9,336 nucleotides of DNA from assembly GCA_947447315.1 (NCBI GenBank), contig CANFJD010000089.1, positions 1 through 9,336 of the forward strand, read 5' to 3'. A program made the translations under genes and the position numbers. Shown piece after piece: positions 1-6,050 of the stretch. The stretch is from Fimbriimonadaceae bacterium (lineage in GTDB: Bacteria; Armatimonadota; Fimbriimonadia; Fimbriimonadales; Fimbriimonadaceae). The notes beneath the pieces were generated by a model. It was not told the origin of the DNA, did not search any database, and saw only the letters and a list, made by a program, of their open reading frames with translations. How positions within the stretch are numbered: position 1 is the stretch's first letter; each line of letters starts with the position of its first letter.

Positions 1-500
1 ATGCTGAAAGCCGGCCCCGCCAGCAGGACCAAGAAGCGTTGCCAAACCGGCTTGCTATACAAGCCACCAGGAACCTGGGTCTCACTGCCGTCCTCTTGCG
101 GAAGCATGCCTTTGATGCGAACAAAGCCGCCAAGCGGCCATGGGCGGAAGGTGAACAGAGTCGTTTCCCGCATCACGCGACCGTTAACAGTTTCCATCAC
201 CTCAACGTTACGCATCGCTACGCCACCCTCTAGATTGCTACCTCCGGATTCGATGAGAGTGGGGCCAAGCGGGGTGATATCGCCGGCGGGAAGAGGAATA
301 TCGTAAGTTCGTCGCCCCCAAGTCCAGATCGGTTTCTTCCCAAATCCGATTGAAAACTCCTCCACTCCCAGGCCAAAAAGTCGGGCGAAAAGGTAGTGGC
401 CAAGCTCGTGCGCGGCAACCAAAATCGCGATGAGGACTAAAAAGACAACGCCATACCAGACATATTCCGGCAGGTGGGTGAAGAAGGAACTAAGATTCAT
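1..500 (-). CDS. rseP: RseP-type site-2 protease (M50 zinc metalloprotease), N-terminal part
   Basis: This is the N-terminal 166 residues of a membrane-embedded zinc protease that cuts transmembrane substrates such as anti-sigma factors or signal-peptide remnants. The 3' end lies beyond the left edge. The ATG at 500 opens a frame with a first membrane helix (about residues 16-38) carrying the catalytic HELGH at 31-35, then FARLFGLGVEEFSIGFG (38-54), PLGGFVRIKGM (122-132) and LLAGPAFS (159-166), all typical RseP blocks in the right order. Two oddities: about 65 residues separate the FG of the first block from PLGG, where the family usually has roughly 20, and the usual Asn of the GPxxN motif is Ser166. 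The gene starts 25 nt after the dxr stop, an arrangement common in many bacteria, so the two are probably cotranscribed. No clear Shine-Dalgarno precedes the ATG. A weak TAAATC lies 6 nt before it. The assignment to the family is firm; the substrate is unknown. Confidence 0.92.
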   Translation of the reverse strand, partial: MNLSSFFTHLPEYVWYGVVFLVLIAILVAAHELGHYLFARLFGLGVEEFSIGFGKKPIWTWGRRTYDIPLPAGDITPLGPTLIESGGSNLEGGVAMRNVEVMETVNGRVMRETTLFTFRPWPLGGFVRIKGMLPQEDGSETQVPGGLYSKPVWQRFLVLLAGPAFS

Positions 501-525
501 CAGCGAGATTTAGGGGAAGTGCTTA

Positions 526-1656
526 CTAAGCCGCCAGCGACATTTTTCGTAGCCGTTCTCGGACTACGGCGCGCGTTTCTTTATCAACGTTCAAAACCGT
601 CTCGAGCGTTGCCGGAACGGACGAATGGCTCTCGATAATTTTTTGAACCGTGTCGGAAATCTCAAGAAACCCGATCTGCCCCCGCAAAAATGCGTTCGCG
701 GCTTCCTCGTTGGCGGCATTCAGTGCGCAAGGCATCGTTCCACCAATCCGGGCCGCTTCGCGGGCATAGTGAATACTAGGAAAAGTAAGTTCATCCGGCG
801 GTTCGAAGGTTAGGGTGGGAGAATCGATCGGATTCCATCGGCGTAGCCCGCTCACCGGACGCTCTGGGTAAGCGAGCGCGTAAAGAATTGGAAGCCGCAT
901 ATCGGGCCAACCCATTTGTCCGATCACGCTTCCATCCGTGAACTCGACGAAGCTGTGCACGACACTTTGCGGGTGAACCACGACGTCGATCTGATCCACG
1001 GGCATTTCAAACAACCATTGCGCTTCGATGAGTTCTAAGCCCTTGTTCATCAGCGTGGCGCTATCGATCGTGATCTTGCCACCCATTTGCCAGGTGGGAT
1101 GATTCAAGGCGGCTTCCGGCGTGATCCGAGCAAGTTCCGCACGCTCTCGGTTCCGGAATGGTCCACCACTAGCGGTAAGTATTAAGCGTGAAACCTGGTC
1201 TTTTCGATAACCTTGAAGGCACTGAAATATCGCGCTGTGTTCGCTATCGATTGGGGTGAGGGAAATATTCTTTTGTCGAATGAGAGGCATCACAACCTCT
1301 CCCGCCGCGACTAAAACTTCTTTGCTGGCAAGGGCAATGGCCTTCCCGGCATCTATCGAAGCAAGCGTAGGAAGGAGTCCGATCACGCCAGCTACCGCAA
1401 TCACAACGAGGTCTACATCCGGGCGGCGAACCAGATCCAAAATCGCCTCCATTCCACTGGGAATTCCCTCAGTATTGGGCTCGAATAGGGCAATTTGGGA
1501 AATACCGAAACGAGCCGCCTGATCTTTCAATTTCGACGAATTTTGTCCAGCGGCCAGGCCAGCAAGTTGAAACAGGTCTGGGTGACGGGCAATAACGTCG
1601 AGGGTTTGGGTTCCGATGCTCCCGGTAGAACCCAAAACGACGACTCGTTTTCCCAT
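526..1656 (-). CDS. dxr: 1-deoxy-D-xylulose 5-phosphate reductoisomerase
   Basis: This cytoplasmic enzyme makes 2-C-methyl-D-erythritol 4-phosphate from DXP using NADPH and a divalent metal, the committed step of the MEP isoprenoid pathway. The 376-residue protein has normal family length. The N-terminal Rossmann motif is LGSTGSIGTQTL (8-19). SKEVLVAAGE follows at 111-120. The metal-binding acids are D137 and E139 in PIDSEHSAIFQ, with E208 in MNKGLELIEA. The substrate-loop and phosphate-binding region includes TASGGPFR (161-168) and HPTWQMGGK (186-194). HPQSVVHSFVEF and GWPDMRLPI (249-257) are also conserved. All expected catalytic residues appear present. The ATG at 1656 follows directly after AAAGGGA, too close for a normal Shine-Dalgarno, and sits 7 nt after a TAAACT hexamer, suggesting leaderless mRNA. 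The rseP gene follows downstream. Confidence 0.98.
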   Translation of the reverse strand: MGKRVVVLGSTGSIGTQTLDVIARHPDLFQLAGLAAGQNSSKLKDQAARFGISQIALFEPNTEGIPSGMEAILDLVRRPDVDLVVIAVAGVIGLLPTLASIDAGKAIALASKEVLVAAGEVVMPLIRQKNISLTPIDSEHSAIFQCLQGYRKDQVSRLILTASGGPFRNRERAELARITPEAALNHPTWQMGGKITIDSATLMNKGLELIEAQWLFEMPVDQIDVVVHPQSVVHSFVEFTDGSVIGQMGWPDMRLPILYALAYPERPVSGLRRWNPIDSPTLTFEPPDELTFPSIHYAREAARIGGTMPCALNAANEEAANAFLRGQIGFLEISDTVQKIIESHSSVPATLETVLNVDKETRAVVRERLRKMSLAA

Positions 1657-1663
1657 TCCCTTT

Positions 1664-1690
1664 AGTTTAACCGTTTGCCTCCCGTTTCAA
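1664..1690 (-). promoter_or_regulatory. Candidate leaderless promoter of dxr
   Basis: On the minus strand, TAAACT (1669-1664) ends exactly 7 nt before the dxr ATG at 1656, so a transcript starting at normal distance would begin at or next to the start codon. A TTGAAA (1690-1685) lies 15 nt upstream as a possible -35, shorter than the ideal 17. The same TAAACT hexamer stands before purF. Confidence 0.5.
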
Positions 1691-1723
1691 TTCTTTGGTC
1701 CCGCCGATCGGTACCCAGTTGAT

Positions 1724-2416
1724 CTAGAATCGGCATCCCACCCCAACGGTTAAGTAGGTGATGGTTGCGGCATTAAAGACCTTGTCGTTATCCGCCCCGC
1801 CGTCTAGCCCGCGTAATCCGAATGACAATGAAGTTCCGGGGGTAACGGCGTACGTTAGGTAGAGACCCAGATCGAGAGCCCGTCCCATCGGCACGGCGAA
1901 ACCGTCAAAATCAAACATAAAGTTCCACCGCGGACCGAGGGTGCGCTCTCCGCTAGCGTAAAACAACGGCACCACTCCTACGTCGTCGTAGTGGGAAGAG
2001 GCGCCGGTTTGCGATAGCCCCACGCTGGCATCCCGTACTTTGAGAGTGAGGCCAAGCCGTAAGTTCCAGCGCTCGTCGATGCCCCGCGGCGATGACCAGT
2101 AGCTGACCCGGTAAGAGTTAAATCTGTAGGAGGCGCGGGTATCTACGCCGGCAGCAAACGTGGTCCCGTTGAATTCAGTGCTTTTTGACAACTGGCCCGT
2201 TCCGGAGTAACTGAGCGGCGCGTAAAGAACACGTATCCCCCGTTTTTCCTCAAGGTTTCGAACGTAATTCAGACGGAAAAAGGTGCGTGGTCCGGAACCG
2301 GCGAGGGACTTAAAATCGACTTGCGTGCCGCCAGCGGGAATTCTGATTTCGTTTTTGGCGATCCAATACGCTCCGCCTTCAATCCATAGTTGCTGGTCAA
2401 AATCCGGAATGATCAC
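1724..2416 (-). CDS. Putative outer-membrane beta-barrel protein, start uncertain
   Basis: I do not recognise a named family. The 230 residues from the GTG at 2416 show repeated amphipathic, aromatic-rich strands with short turns (for example TFFRLNYVRN, RGIRVLYAPLSYSG, YRFNSYRVSYWSS, WNLRLGLTLKVRDASVGL, WNFMFDFDGFAV, TSLSFGLRGLDGG, ITYLTVGVGCRF). The chain ends in Phe, as outer-membrane barrels usually do. These features point to a small outer-membrane porin-like or structural barrel. No signal peptide is visible: two stops (TAG TAA) lie in frame only four to five codons upstream of the GTG, which leaves almost no room. A signal-like peptide does occur just upstream in a different frame (2534-2397), so the true gene may be frameshifted or start elsewhere. 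No intrinsic terminator was seen between this stop and dxr. The gene is divergent from the prepilin gene and could be unrelated to it. Confidence 0.65.
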   Translation of the reverse strand: MIIPDFDQQLWIEGGAYWIAKNEIRIPAGGTQVDFKSLAGSGPRTFFRLNYVRNLEEKRGIRVLYAPLSYSGTGQLSKSTEFNGTTFAAGVDTRASYRFNSYRVSYWSSPRGIDERWNLRLGLTLKVRDASVGLSQTGASSHYDDVGVVPLFYASGERTLGPRWNFMFDFDGFAVPMGRALDLGLYLTYAVTPGTSLSFGLRGLDGGADNDKVFNAATITYLTVGVGCRF

Positions 2417-2534
2417 GATTGGGCGTTACTACGTGGAAATCCACTCCGAGGTTGCGACGAGTCTGGACTGACAAGAATATGGCGAAGATACCAAGTATTT
2501 TTACCGGGTTTCTGAGGAGATTTGGCGTCGGCAC
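2397..2534 (-). other. Out-of-frame signal-peptide-like ORF overlapping the barrel gene start
   Basis: A 45-codon frame opens with GTG at 2534 and ends with TGA at 2399-2397, one frame off from the barrel gene and overlapping its first codons. It begins with a basic stretch (NLLRNPVK), then a hydrophobic core (ILGIFAIFLSV, residues 13-23), then QTRRNLG, which looks like an export signal. The barrel lacks a signal peptide, and a single-base change between about 2397 and 2425 would join the two, so this may be the displaced 5' end of that gene. A TACACC hexamer lies 6 nt before the GTG, similar to the TACACT before the HAD gene. The region after the hydrophobic core has no ideal signal peptidase site, so this could be chance. 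Confidence 0.3.
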
Positions 2535-2550
2535 AAAAGTGGTGTAAAGT
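2522..2550 (+). promoter_or_regulatory. Probable sigma-70-type promoter of the prepilin/lipoprotein unit
   Basis: TTGGCG (2522-2527) and TAAAGT (2545-2550) are separated by exactly 17 nt. Transcription would start near 2556-2557 and leave a leader of about 53 nt before the ATG at 2610. This -10 overlaps the candidate TACACC hexamer (2546-2541) on the other strand, so divergent promoters may share this site. Confidence 0.5.
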
Positions 2551-2552
2551 TG

Positions 2553-2582
2553 ATTCCGTTACCGGAATGTTACGGCGTTCCG
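2553..2582 (+). repeat. Inverted repeats in the prepilin mRNA leader
   Basis: ATTCCG (2553-2558) and CGGAAT (2563-2568) form a perfect 6-bp hairpin with the loop TTAC, right at the predicted transcript 5' end. The right arm can instead pair its CGGAA (2563-2567) with TTCCG (2578-2582), so two mutually exclusive hairpins are possible. This may protect the mRNA 5' end, bind a regulator as DNA, or be coincidental. The GAGG at 2593-2596 lies outside both stems. Confidence 0.4.
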
Positions 2583-2609
2583 AAATCATATCGAGGTTTT
2601 AATTTAGCC

Positions 2610-3494
2610 ATGCTTAGATCTACAAAAGCCTTCACACTTATCGAACTTTTGGTGGTTATCGCAATCATTGCGATCCTTGCCGCGATCCTCTTCCCGGTTT
2701 TTGCCCAGGCTAAAGCGAGTGCCAAGGCCACAGCATCGCTGAGCAACTGTAAGCAAATTGGAACCGCGTCCATCATTTACTCGACGGACTTTGATGACTA
2801 CGCGGTACTCAGCCAGAGCTACTCGCAGACACCGAGCAAGTACAGCTCCCCGGTTGCCGGCAACCACATCACACTCTGGACGGCGCTGGTGCAACCGTAC
2901 ATGAAGAGCTTTGACCTAATTGACGACCCAGCCGGACCCAAGTGGCGCGTACGAACCGAGCGCAGTTGGACGGCTGATCAGAGCCACGCCGCCATGCCGG
3001 GCTTTGGCTACAACAGTTACGTCTTCTGCCCGCTTCCGCTGGACCCATTCCCACCGGTGGACTACAAGCCAGTTAGCATCACTTCAATTGGTAACCCGGC
3101 CGAAACCGTGTTCCAGACCGCGAGTATGGTCCAATACGTCGACAGCGTTTACGGCTTCTATTGGCAGTTGGGTGCATCGGTTGGCTGGATCAGTTGGGGC
3201 AACGTAGACGGTCCGTACAGCGGCGTCGAATTCAAGAACTGGAACGGCGGCGGATGGGGCAACAACTACAACTGGACGACATTGATTGAAGCCAAGGCCG
3301 ATGACACGAACGGTAGCCGCTCCGGTGGTGTTTCCCAGCGCGTTACTCGCCAGGGTGTATTCAACTTTGCCGACAGCCACGCAAAGCGCATGTCGCTGAG
3401 CCGAGCGGCGGCGGGTACCGACTGGACGCCGGATAGTGACAACTATTCCATTAGGATGCTGGACGAATCCAAGTACATTTGGGACGACAAGTGA
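2610..3494 (+). CDS. Type IV prepilin-like / pseudopilin protein with FADSH C-terminal motif
   Basis: This 294-residue protein is probably an exported pilin-like or pseudopilin protein. Residues 1-7 (MLRSTKA) are the basic leader. Prepilin peptidase would cut between A7 and F8, giving a mature start FTLIEL with the conserved Glu at +5 (E12). The hydrophobic assembly helix runs to about residue 32 (IAIIAILAAILFPVFAQAK), then SNCKQIGTASIIYSTDFDDYA, the usual family continuation. Near the C-terminus, GVFNFADSHAKRMSLS (249-264) matches the 'fADGH' block of these proteins. The middle is rich in aromatic, Gly and Asn residues (WNGGGWGNNYNW). Ala rather than Gly at -1 is tolerated in this group. I place the start at ATG 2610, not the in-frame TTG at 2550, because the signal then starts normally and the TTG overlaps the -10 box. 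GAGG at 2593-2596 is a distant ribosome site (13 nt). Function within a pilus or secretion system cannot be read from the sequence. Confidence 0.9.
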   Translation: MLRSTKAFTLIELLVVIAIIAILAAILFPVFAQAKASAKATASLSNCKQIGTASIIYSTDFDDYAVLSQSYSQTPSKYSSPVAGNHITLWTALVQPYMKSFDLIDDPAGPKWRVRTERSWTADQSHAAMPGFGYNSYVFCPLPLDPFPPVDYKPVSITSIGNPAETVFQTASMVQYVDSVYGFYWQLGASVGWISWGNVDGPYSGVEFKNWNGGGWGNNYNWTTLIEAKADDTNGSRSGGVSQRVTRQGVFNFADSHAKRMSLSRAAAGTDWTPDSDNYSIRMLDESKYIWDDK

Positions 3495-3715
3495 TCCGGA
3501 AAGTCGGCATTATTGGCGGATTGGGAGCCCTGCTAACACTTTCGTTTGCAGGCTGCTCGCAAGGAGATAACGACCAGACCCCGATGGCAAAGGATCCACC
3601 GGTAACGGCGGAGCAGGCGCGGGATCGATTGAACAACTCGAAGATTCCTGACGCCGCAAAGCGGGTGATGGGCGGCAATATCAAAGATCCCGTCAAACAA
3701 GGCTCTCAACAGTAA
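3491..3715 (+). CDS. Small putative lipoprotein coupled to the prepilin gene
   Basis: I do not recognise this family. The 74-residue product from GTG 3491 has a basic start (MIRK), a hydrophobic segment (VGIIGGLGALLTLSF, 5-19) and the lipobox-like FAGC with Cys22 as the expected lipidated residue. The mature part is a short polar chain of about 50 residues with a QARDRLNNSKIP segment and a predicted disordered end. Its GTG overlaps the prepilin TGA in a 4-nt GTGA, typical of translational coupling, so it is made with the pilin-like protein. An in-frame TTG at 3479 would add four residues but has no support. A terminator follows 15 nt after the stop. A role as partner or membrane anchor for the prepilin-like protein is only inferred from the coupling. 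Confidence 0.8.
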   Translation: MIRKVGIIGGLGALLTLSFAGCSQGDNDQTPMAKDPPVTAEQARDRLNNSKIPDAAKRVMGGNIKDPVKQGSQQ

Positions 3716-3729
3716 TTTCCCTTCTCGCT

Positions 3730-3761
3730 GCCCCTTCCGATATCTCGGGAGGGGCCTTTTT
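3730..3761 (+). terminator. Intrinsic terminator after the prepilin/lipoprotein unit
   Basis: An 11-bp stem (3730-3740 with 3745-3755, one G-T wobble) closes on a TATC tetraloop and is followed by one C and five T (3757-3761). It is GC-rich at the base and lies 15 nt after the lipoprotein stop. It ends the two-gene unit before the HAD gene. Confidence 0.92.
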
Positions 3762-3799
3762 GTTTCCGACCGGATTTCAGCCACGGATGGCAGGGGTAG

Positions 3800-3805
3800 T
3801 ACACT
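3800..3805 (+). promoter_or_regulatory. Candidate leaderless -10 box of the HAD gene
   Basis: TACACT ends 7 nt before the ATG at 3813, the same geometry seen at dxr, purF and the DUF1648 gene. The terminator just upstream means this gene needs its own promoter. No good -35 hexamer is visible at 17 nt; TTCAGC (3776-3781) at 18 nt is weak. An AGGGG at 3792-3796 is too far from the ATG to be a normal ribosome site. Confidence 0.42.
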
Positions 3806-3812
3806 GCGCCGG

Positions 3813-4610
3813 ATGGAGTTTTCAGGTGCCGAATTAGCACAGCTGTGGGGAGAGCTTTCCTCAGTAAAAGCTATCTACTTCGACCTCGACGATACACTTT
3901 GTGCCTACTGGAATGCGAGCAAGGCCGCACTCCACGCCACGTTCGACCAACACCTGGGTGATCGCCATACTCCGGCGGATATGGTGAACCATTGGGCGGA
4001 AACCTACCGTGAATTCGCGCCATTGATAAAGTCCGATGAGTGGTATCCCCTCTATCTCGTCAGCGGAGACCCGACGCGAAAAGAACACATGCGACGGACG
4101 ATCGCGCGGATCGGCCTGCAGGATGAAGCATTAGCGGCGACGCTATCGGCCACCTATCGATTTGAACGAAATTCTCGATTAGCACTTTTTTCGGATGCGT
4201 TAGCGACTTTAACGACGCTTCACCGACATTTCCCTTTGGGCGTAATGACGAACGGGCCAGCGGATATTCAACGCGAAGAGCTCAGTCAACTCGGGATTGC
4301 GAGCTTCTTCTCTCACTTCTTCATCGAGGGTGAGGTCGGCGTGGGTAAGCCTGATCCGCACGTATTTCAACAGGCCGAGTTGGCCGTTGGGCTTGCACCC
4401 GACGAGATTTTGATGGTTGGGAATAGCTTTGGCCACGACATTCGCCCGGCAATTTTGGCGGGCTGGAAGACGATTTGGCTGCGACGGGATTCTGACGTGC
4501 CACCGAGTGCACGGCCAGGGACTTTGCCCGAAATGCCGCCCGCCGACGGTCCGCAACCGACCGGTATCTTAGGCGAACTAGCACCTCTCACCCAGTTGCT
4601 AGCGCGCTGA
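3813..4610 (+). CDS. HAD-superfamily hydrolase (HAD-IA, cap type 1)
   Basis: This is a soluble 265-residue haloacid dehalogenase-like enzyme, most likely a phosphatase acting on a small phosphorylated metabolite. Motif I is FDLDDTL (23-29), with D24 the expected nucleophile and D26 the general acid. A helical cap follows (about 35-120). Motif II is VMTNG (144-148), with T146. Motif III is K179 in VGKPDPHVF. Motif IV is MVGNSFGHDI (201-210): the second acid D209 is kept, but the first position is Asn204 instead of the more common Asp, a variant found in some HAD-IA members. The order GIASFF..FIEGEVGVGKPDP is typical of the YjjG/COG1011-like group. The C-terminal 40 residues are Pro-rich and may be flexible. 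The substrate cannot be predicted. The stop lies 4 bp from the stop of the convergent DUF1648 gene. Confidence 0.92.
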   Translation: MEFSGAELAQLWGELSSVKAIYFDLDDTLCAYWNASKAALHATFDQHLGDRHTPADMVNHWAETYREFAPLIKSDEWYPLYLVSGDPTRKEHMRRTIARIGLQDEALAATLSATYRFERNSRLALFSDALATLTTLHRHFPLGVMTNGPADIQREELSQLGIASFFSHFFIEGEVGVGKPDPHVFQQAELAVGLAPDEILMVGNSFGHDIRPAILAGWKTIWLRRDSDVPPSARPGTLPEMPPADGPQPTGILGELAPLTQLLAR

Positions 4611-4619
4611 TTCTTCAGC
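4606..4619. repeat. Short inverted repeat containing both convergent stop codons
   Basis: GCTGA (4606-4610) and TCAGC (4615-4619) form a perfect 5-bp stem around TTCT. The TGA of the HAD gene and the TGA of the minus-strand gene both lie in the arms. There is no T-run on either side, so it is not a standard terminator, but it is the only hairpin between these convergent genes. Confidence 0.3.
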
Positions 4620-5250
4620 TGAGTCGTCGGTAGATGAGATAGCTATCGATGATCGGCCCGAAGCTGGCGATCAAAATCGCTACGATTCCGATGATTGGCC
4701 AAGGGGTGAGAATAGCGAAGATTAGAGTTGCGATCCCACCAAATAGGAAGTAGCGCGCAGCACGGCGGTGAGTTTCTCGCCAGACTAAATCGCTACTAAG
4801 CGTCCACGGCGTACGAATGCCCGCATAAAAGTTCGGCTTCAGGTCGGCCATGATTGGCCCCATCGCGGCAAAGACTAATCCGAGAGCGGCGAATATTGGA
4901 CGTGTAGGATCGGACGCGGGGCCCATGGCAGCATTGATGATGATGACCACCATTGCGCTCATCAAGAAGCTGACCAGGGTCATCAGCTTTAGGAATGCGG
5001 GATCGCCAGTACGAATGGGTTTTTCTTTCGGGGAGATCAGCGGGAGCAGAATGGTGAGAACGGGGGTAAACAATCCTAAGCCAACTCCGAGCCACAGCAT
5101 CGTGTTTCGGCTACCGAAGGCATCTGGCTTGCCATCAATCCCCCAGTGGGTAGGAATCACGGTAGGCATGTTTAACACGGCGATGACGGTGAAAAGTACC
5201 GTGAGCAACCCAATGGCTAGCTGCAAAGCCACCGTATTTCGATAAGTCAC
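4615..5250 (-). CDS. DUF1648 / SdpI-family integral membrane protein
   Basis: This 211-residue protein has about six membrane helices (roughly 7-27, 52-72, 87-108, 117-135, 166-183, 185-206). The first loop carries the DUF1648 signature, PTHWGIDGKPDAFGSR (33-48). The loop before helix five carries the SdpI/YhfL-like block LKPNFYAGIRTPWTLSSDLVWRETHR, residues 137-162. Bacillus SdpI is an immunity and signalling protein against the SdpC toxin, but many family members are uncharacterised and no toxin gene is nearby, so I would not infer immunity here. The GTG at 5250 is the start because TACAAT lies 6 nt before it with a -35-like TTCAAA exactly 17 nt further upstream, and no Shine-Dalgarno is visible. 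The gene follows surE by 55 nt but appears to have its own promoter. Confidence 0.9.
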   Translation of the reverse strand: MTYRNTVALQLAIGLLTVLFTVIAVLNMPTVIPTHWGIDGKPDAFGSRNTMLWLGVGLGLFTPVLTILLPLISPKEKPIRTGDPAFLKLMTLVSFLMSAMVVIIINAAMGPASDPTRPIFAALGLVFAAMGPIMADLKPNFYAGIRTPWTLSSDLVWRETHRRAARYFLFGGIATLIFAILTPWPIIGIVAILIASFGPIIDSYLIYRRLS

Positions 5251-5256
5251 TTAATG

Positions 5257-5285
5257 ATTGTAATTCCGCTGACTGCCGATTTGAA
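5257..5285 (-). promoter_or_regulatory. Candidate leaderless promoter of the DUF1648 gene
   Basis: On the minus strand, TTCAAA (5285-5280), a 17-nt spacer and TACAAT (5262-5257) form a near-consensus promoter. The -10 box ends 6 nt before the GTG at 5250, placing the transcription start at or beside the start codon. This is the best example of the pattern in the window. Confidence 0.6.
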
Positions 5286-5305
5286 TATGTTTACGTTTAA
5301 TTTGG

Positions 5306-6046
5306 TCACGATTTCAGCTTTTGTAGAGAAGCATGGTCGGTCCAATCAAGTGATATGGGGGTCACACTGACATAGCCATCCATGATGGCGGCGACATCGG
5401 TGCCGGGAGCATGATCCGTGAGCACGGCGGTTCCGCCCTGCCAATAATAGGGGCGCCCCCACGGGTCTTCGCGCATTTCGACCCGGTCTTTGTAGATCCG
5501 CTTGCCCATCGTGGTGTACCGGTAGCCAACAGGCTCCTGATTCGGTACGTTCACATTCCAGAAACTGAGAGGCGGTAGCGGATGCGAGACCAGTTCGCCG
5601 AGGTGTTCACCAAGCCAGGCTTCAGCCAGTGTGTAATCGATGGGTTGCCCGTAATCAAGCAGGGCCATGGAGACGGCAATGCTTCGAATGCCGTTGATGG
5701 TTCCCTCCATTGCCCCGGCGGCGGTGCCACTGTAGGTGATGTCGAAACCCAGGTTGGGACCGTTGTTAATTCCGCTGAGAACCAGATCGCATCCGCCTGG
5801 AAAAGCTATGGTAAGGCCCACATTTACGCAGTCGACCGGCAGTCCATTGACTTCGTACCCTTTGGCGCCCGGGTACGTCACCGCATTTACGCGGAGCGGT
5901 TCGCGCATCGTCATGGCGTGAGAGCAGGCTGATCTTTCTCGGTCAGGGGCGACTACAACTACTTCGCCAAACCGGCAGGCTACATTTGCCAACGCACGTA
6001 GGCCAGGAGCGTGGATTCCGTCATCGTTTGTGATCAGAATCCGCAT
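5306..6046 (-). CDS. surE: 5'/3'-nucleotidase SurE
   Basis: SurE is a cytoplasmic metal-dependent phosphatase that removes phosphate from nucleoside 5'- and 3'-monophosphates, and in some species from short polyphosphate. The 246-residue protein starts MRILITNDDG. The metal ligands match the family: D8 and D9 in NDDG, S39 in DRERSACSHA, N95 in LSGINNGPNLG (90-100). The block YSGTAAGAMEG (105-115) is the expected active-site region, and the C-terminal half has the usual dimer-swap arm sequences (YRYTTMGKRIYKDRVE). Length is normal. The ATG at 6046 lies 4 nt after the purF stop, so it is almost certainly cotranscribed with purF and may depend on ribosomes finishing purF. No terminator is visible between its stop and the DUF1648 gene. 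Confidence 0.97.
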   Translation of the reverse strand: MRILITNDDGIHAPGLRALANVACRFGEVVVVAPDRERSACSHAMTMREPLRVNAVTYPGAKGYEVNGLPVDCVNVGLTIAFPGGCDLVLSGINNGPNLGFDITYSGTAAGAMEGTINGIRSIAVSMALLDYGQPIDYTLAEAWLGEHLGELVSHPLPPLSFWNVNVPNQEPVGYRYTTMGKRIYKDRVEMREDPWGRPYYWQGGTAVLTDHAPGTDVAAIMDGYVSVTPISLDWTDHASLQKLKS

Positions 6047-6050
6047 AACG

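Noticed and set aside
1..306. 101-codon plus-strand frame at the left edge
   Set aside because: It lies opposite the RseP-type protease, whose minus-strand translation has the HELGH and PLGG motifs.
1691..1718. Palindrome CCGATCGG (1704-1711) with flanking GGT/ACC as a terminator for the barrel gene
   Set aside because: The 8-bp palindrome leaves no loop, the flanking arms are only 3 bp, and no T-run follows on the minus strand.
2550..2609. TTG at 2550 as the start of the prepilin gene, adding 20 residues
   Set aside because: It overlaps the predicted -10 box, and the extension would push the prepilin leader peptide away from the N-terminus. ATG 2610 gives a normal seven-residue leader.
3479..3490. 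TTG at 3479 as the start of the lipoprotein gene
   Set aside because: GTG 3491 gives the classical GTGA overlap and a normal basic signal start. The TTG adds only MGRQ with no ribosome site.
4850..5245. 131-codon plus-strand frame
   Set aside because: It is antisense to the DUF1648 membrane protein; the product is rich in Met, Thr and Ile as expected from the complement of membrane-helix codons.
4615..5250. SdpI-like gene as the immunity part of a toxin system
   Set aside because: No small exported toxin or SdpR-like regulator lies beside it. Neighbours are housekeeping genes, and the family is broad.
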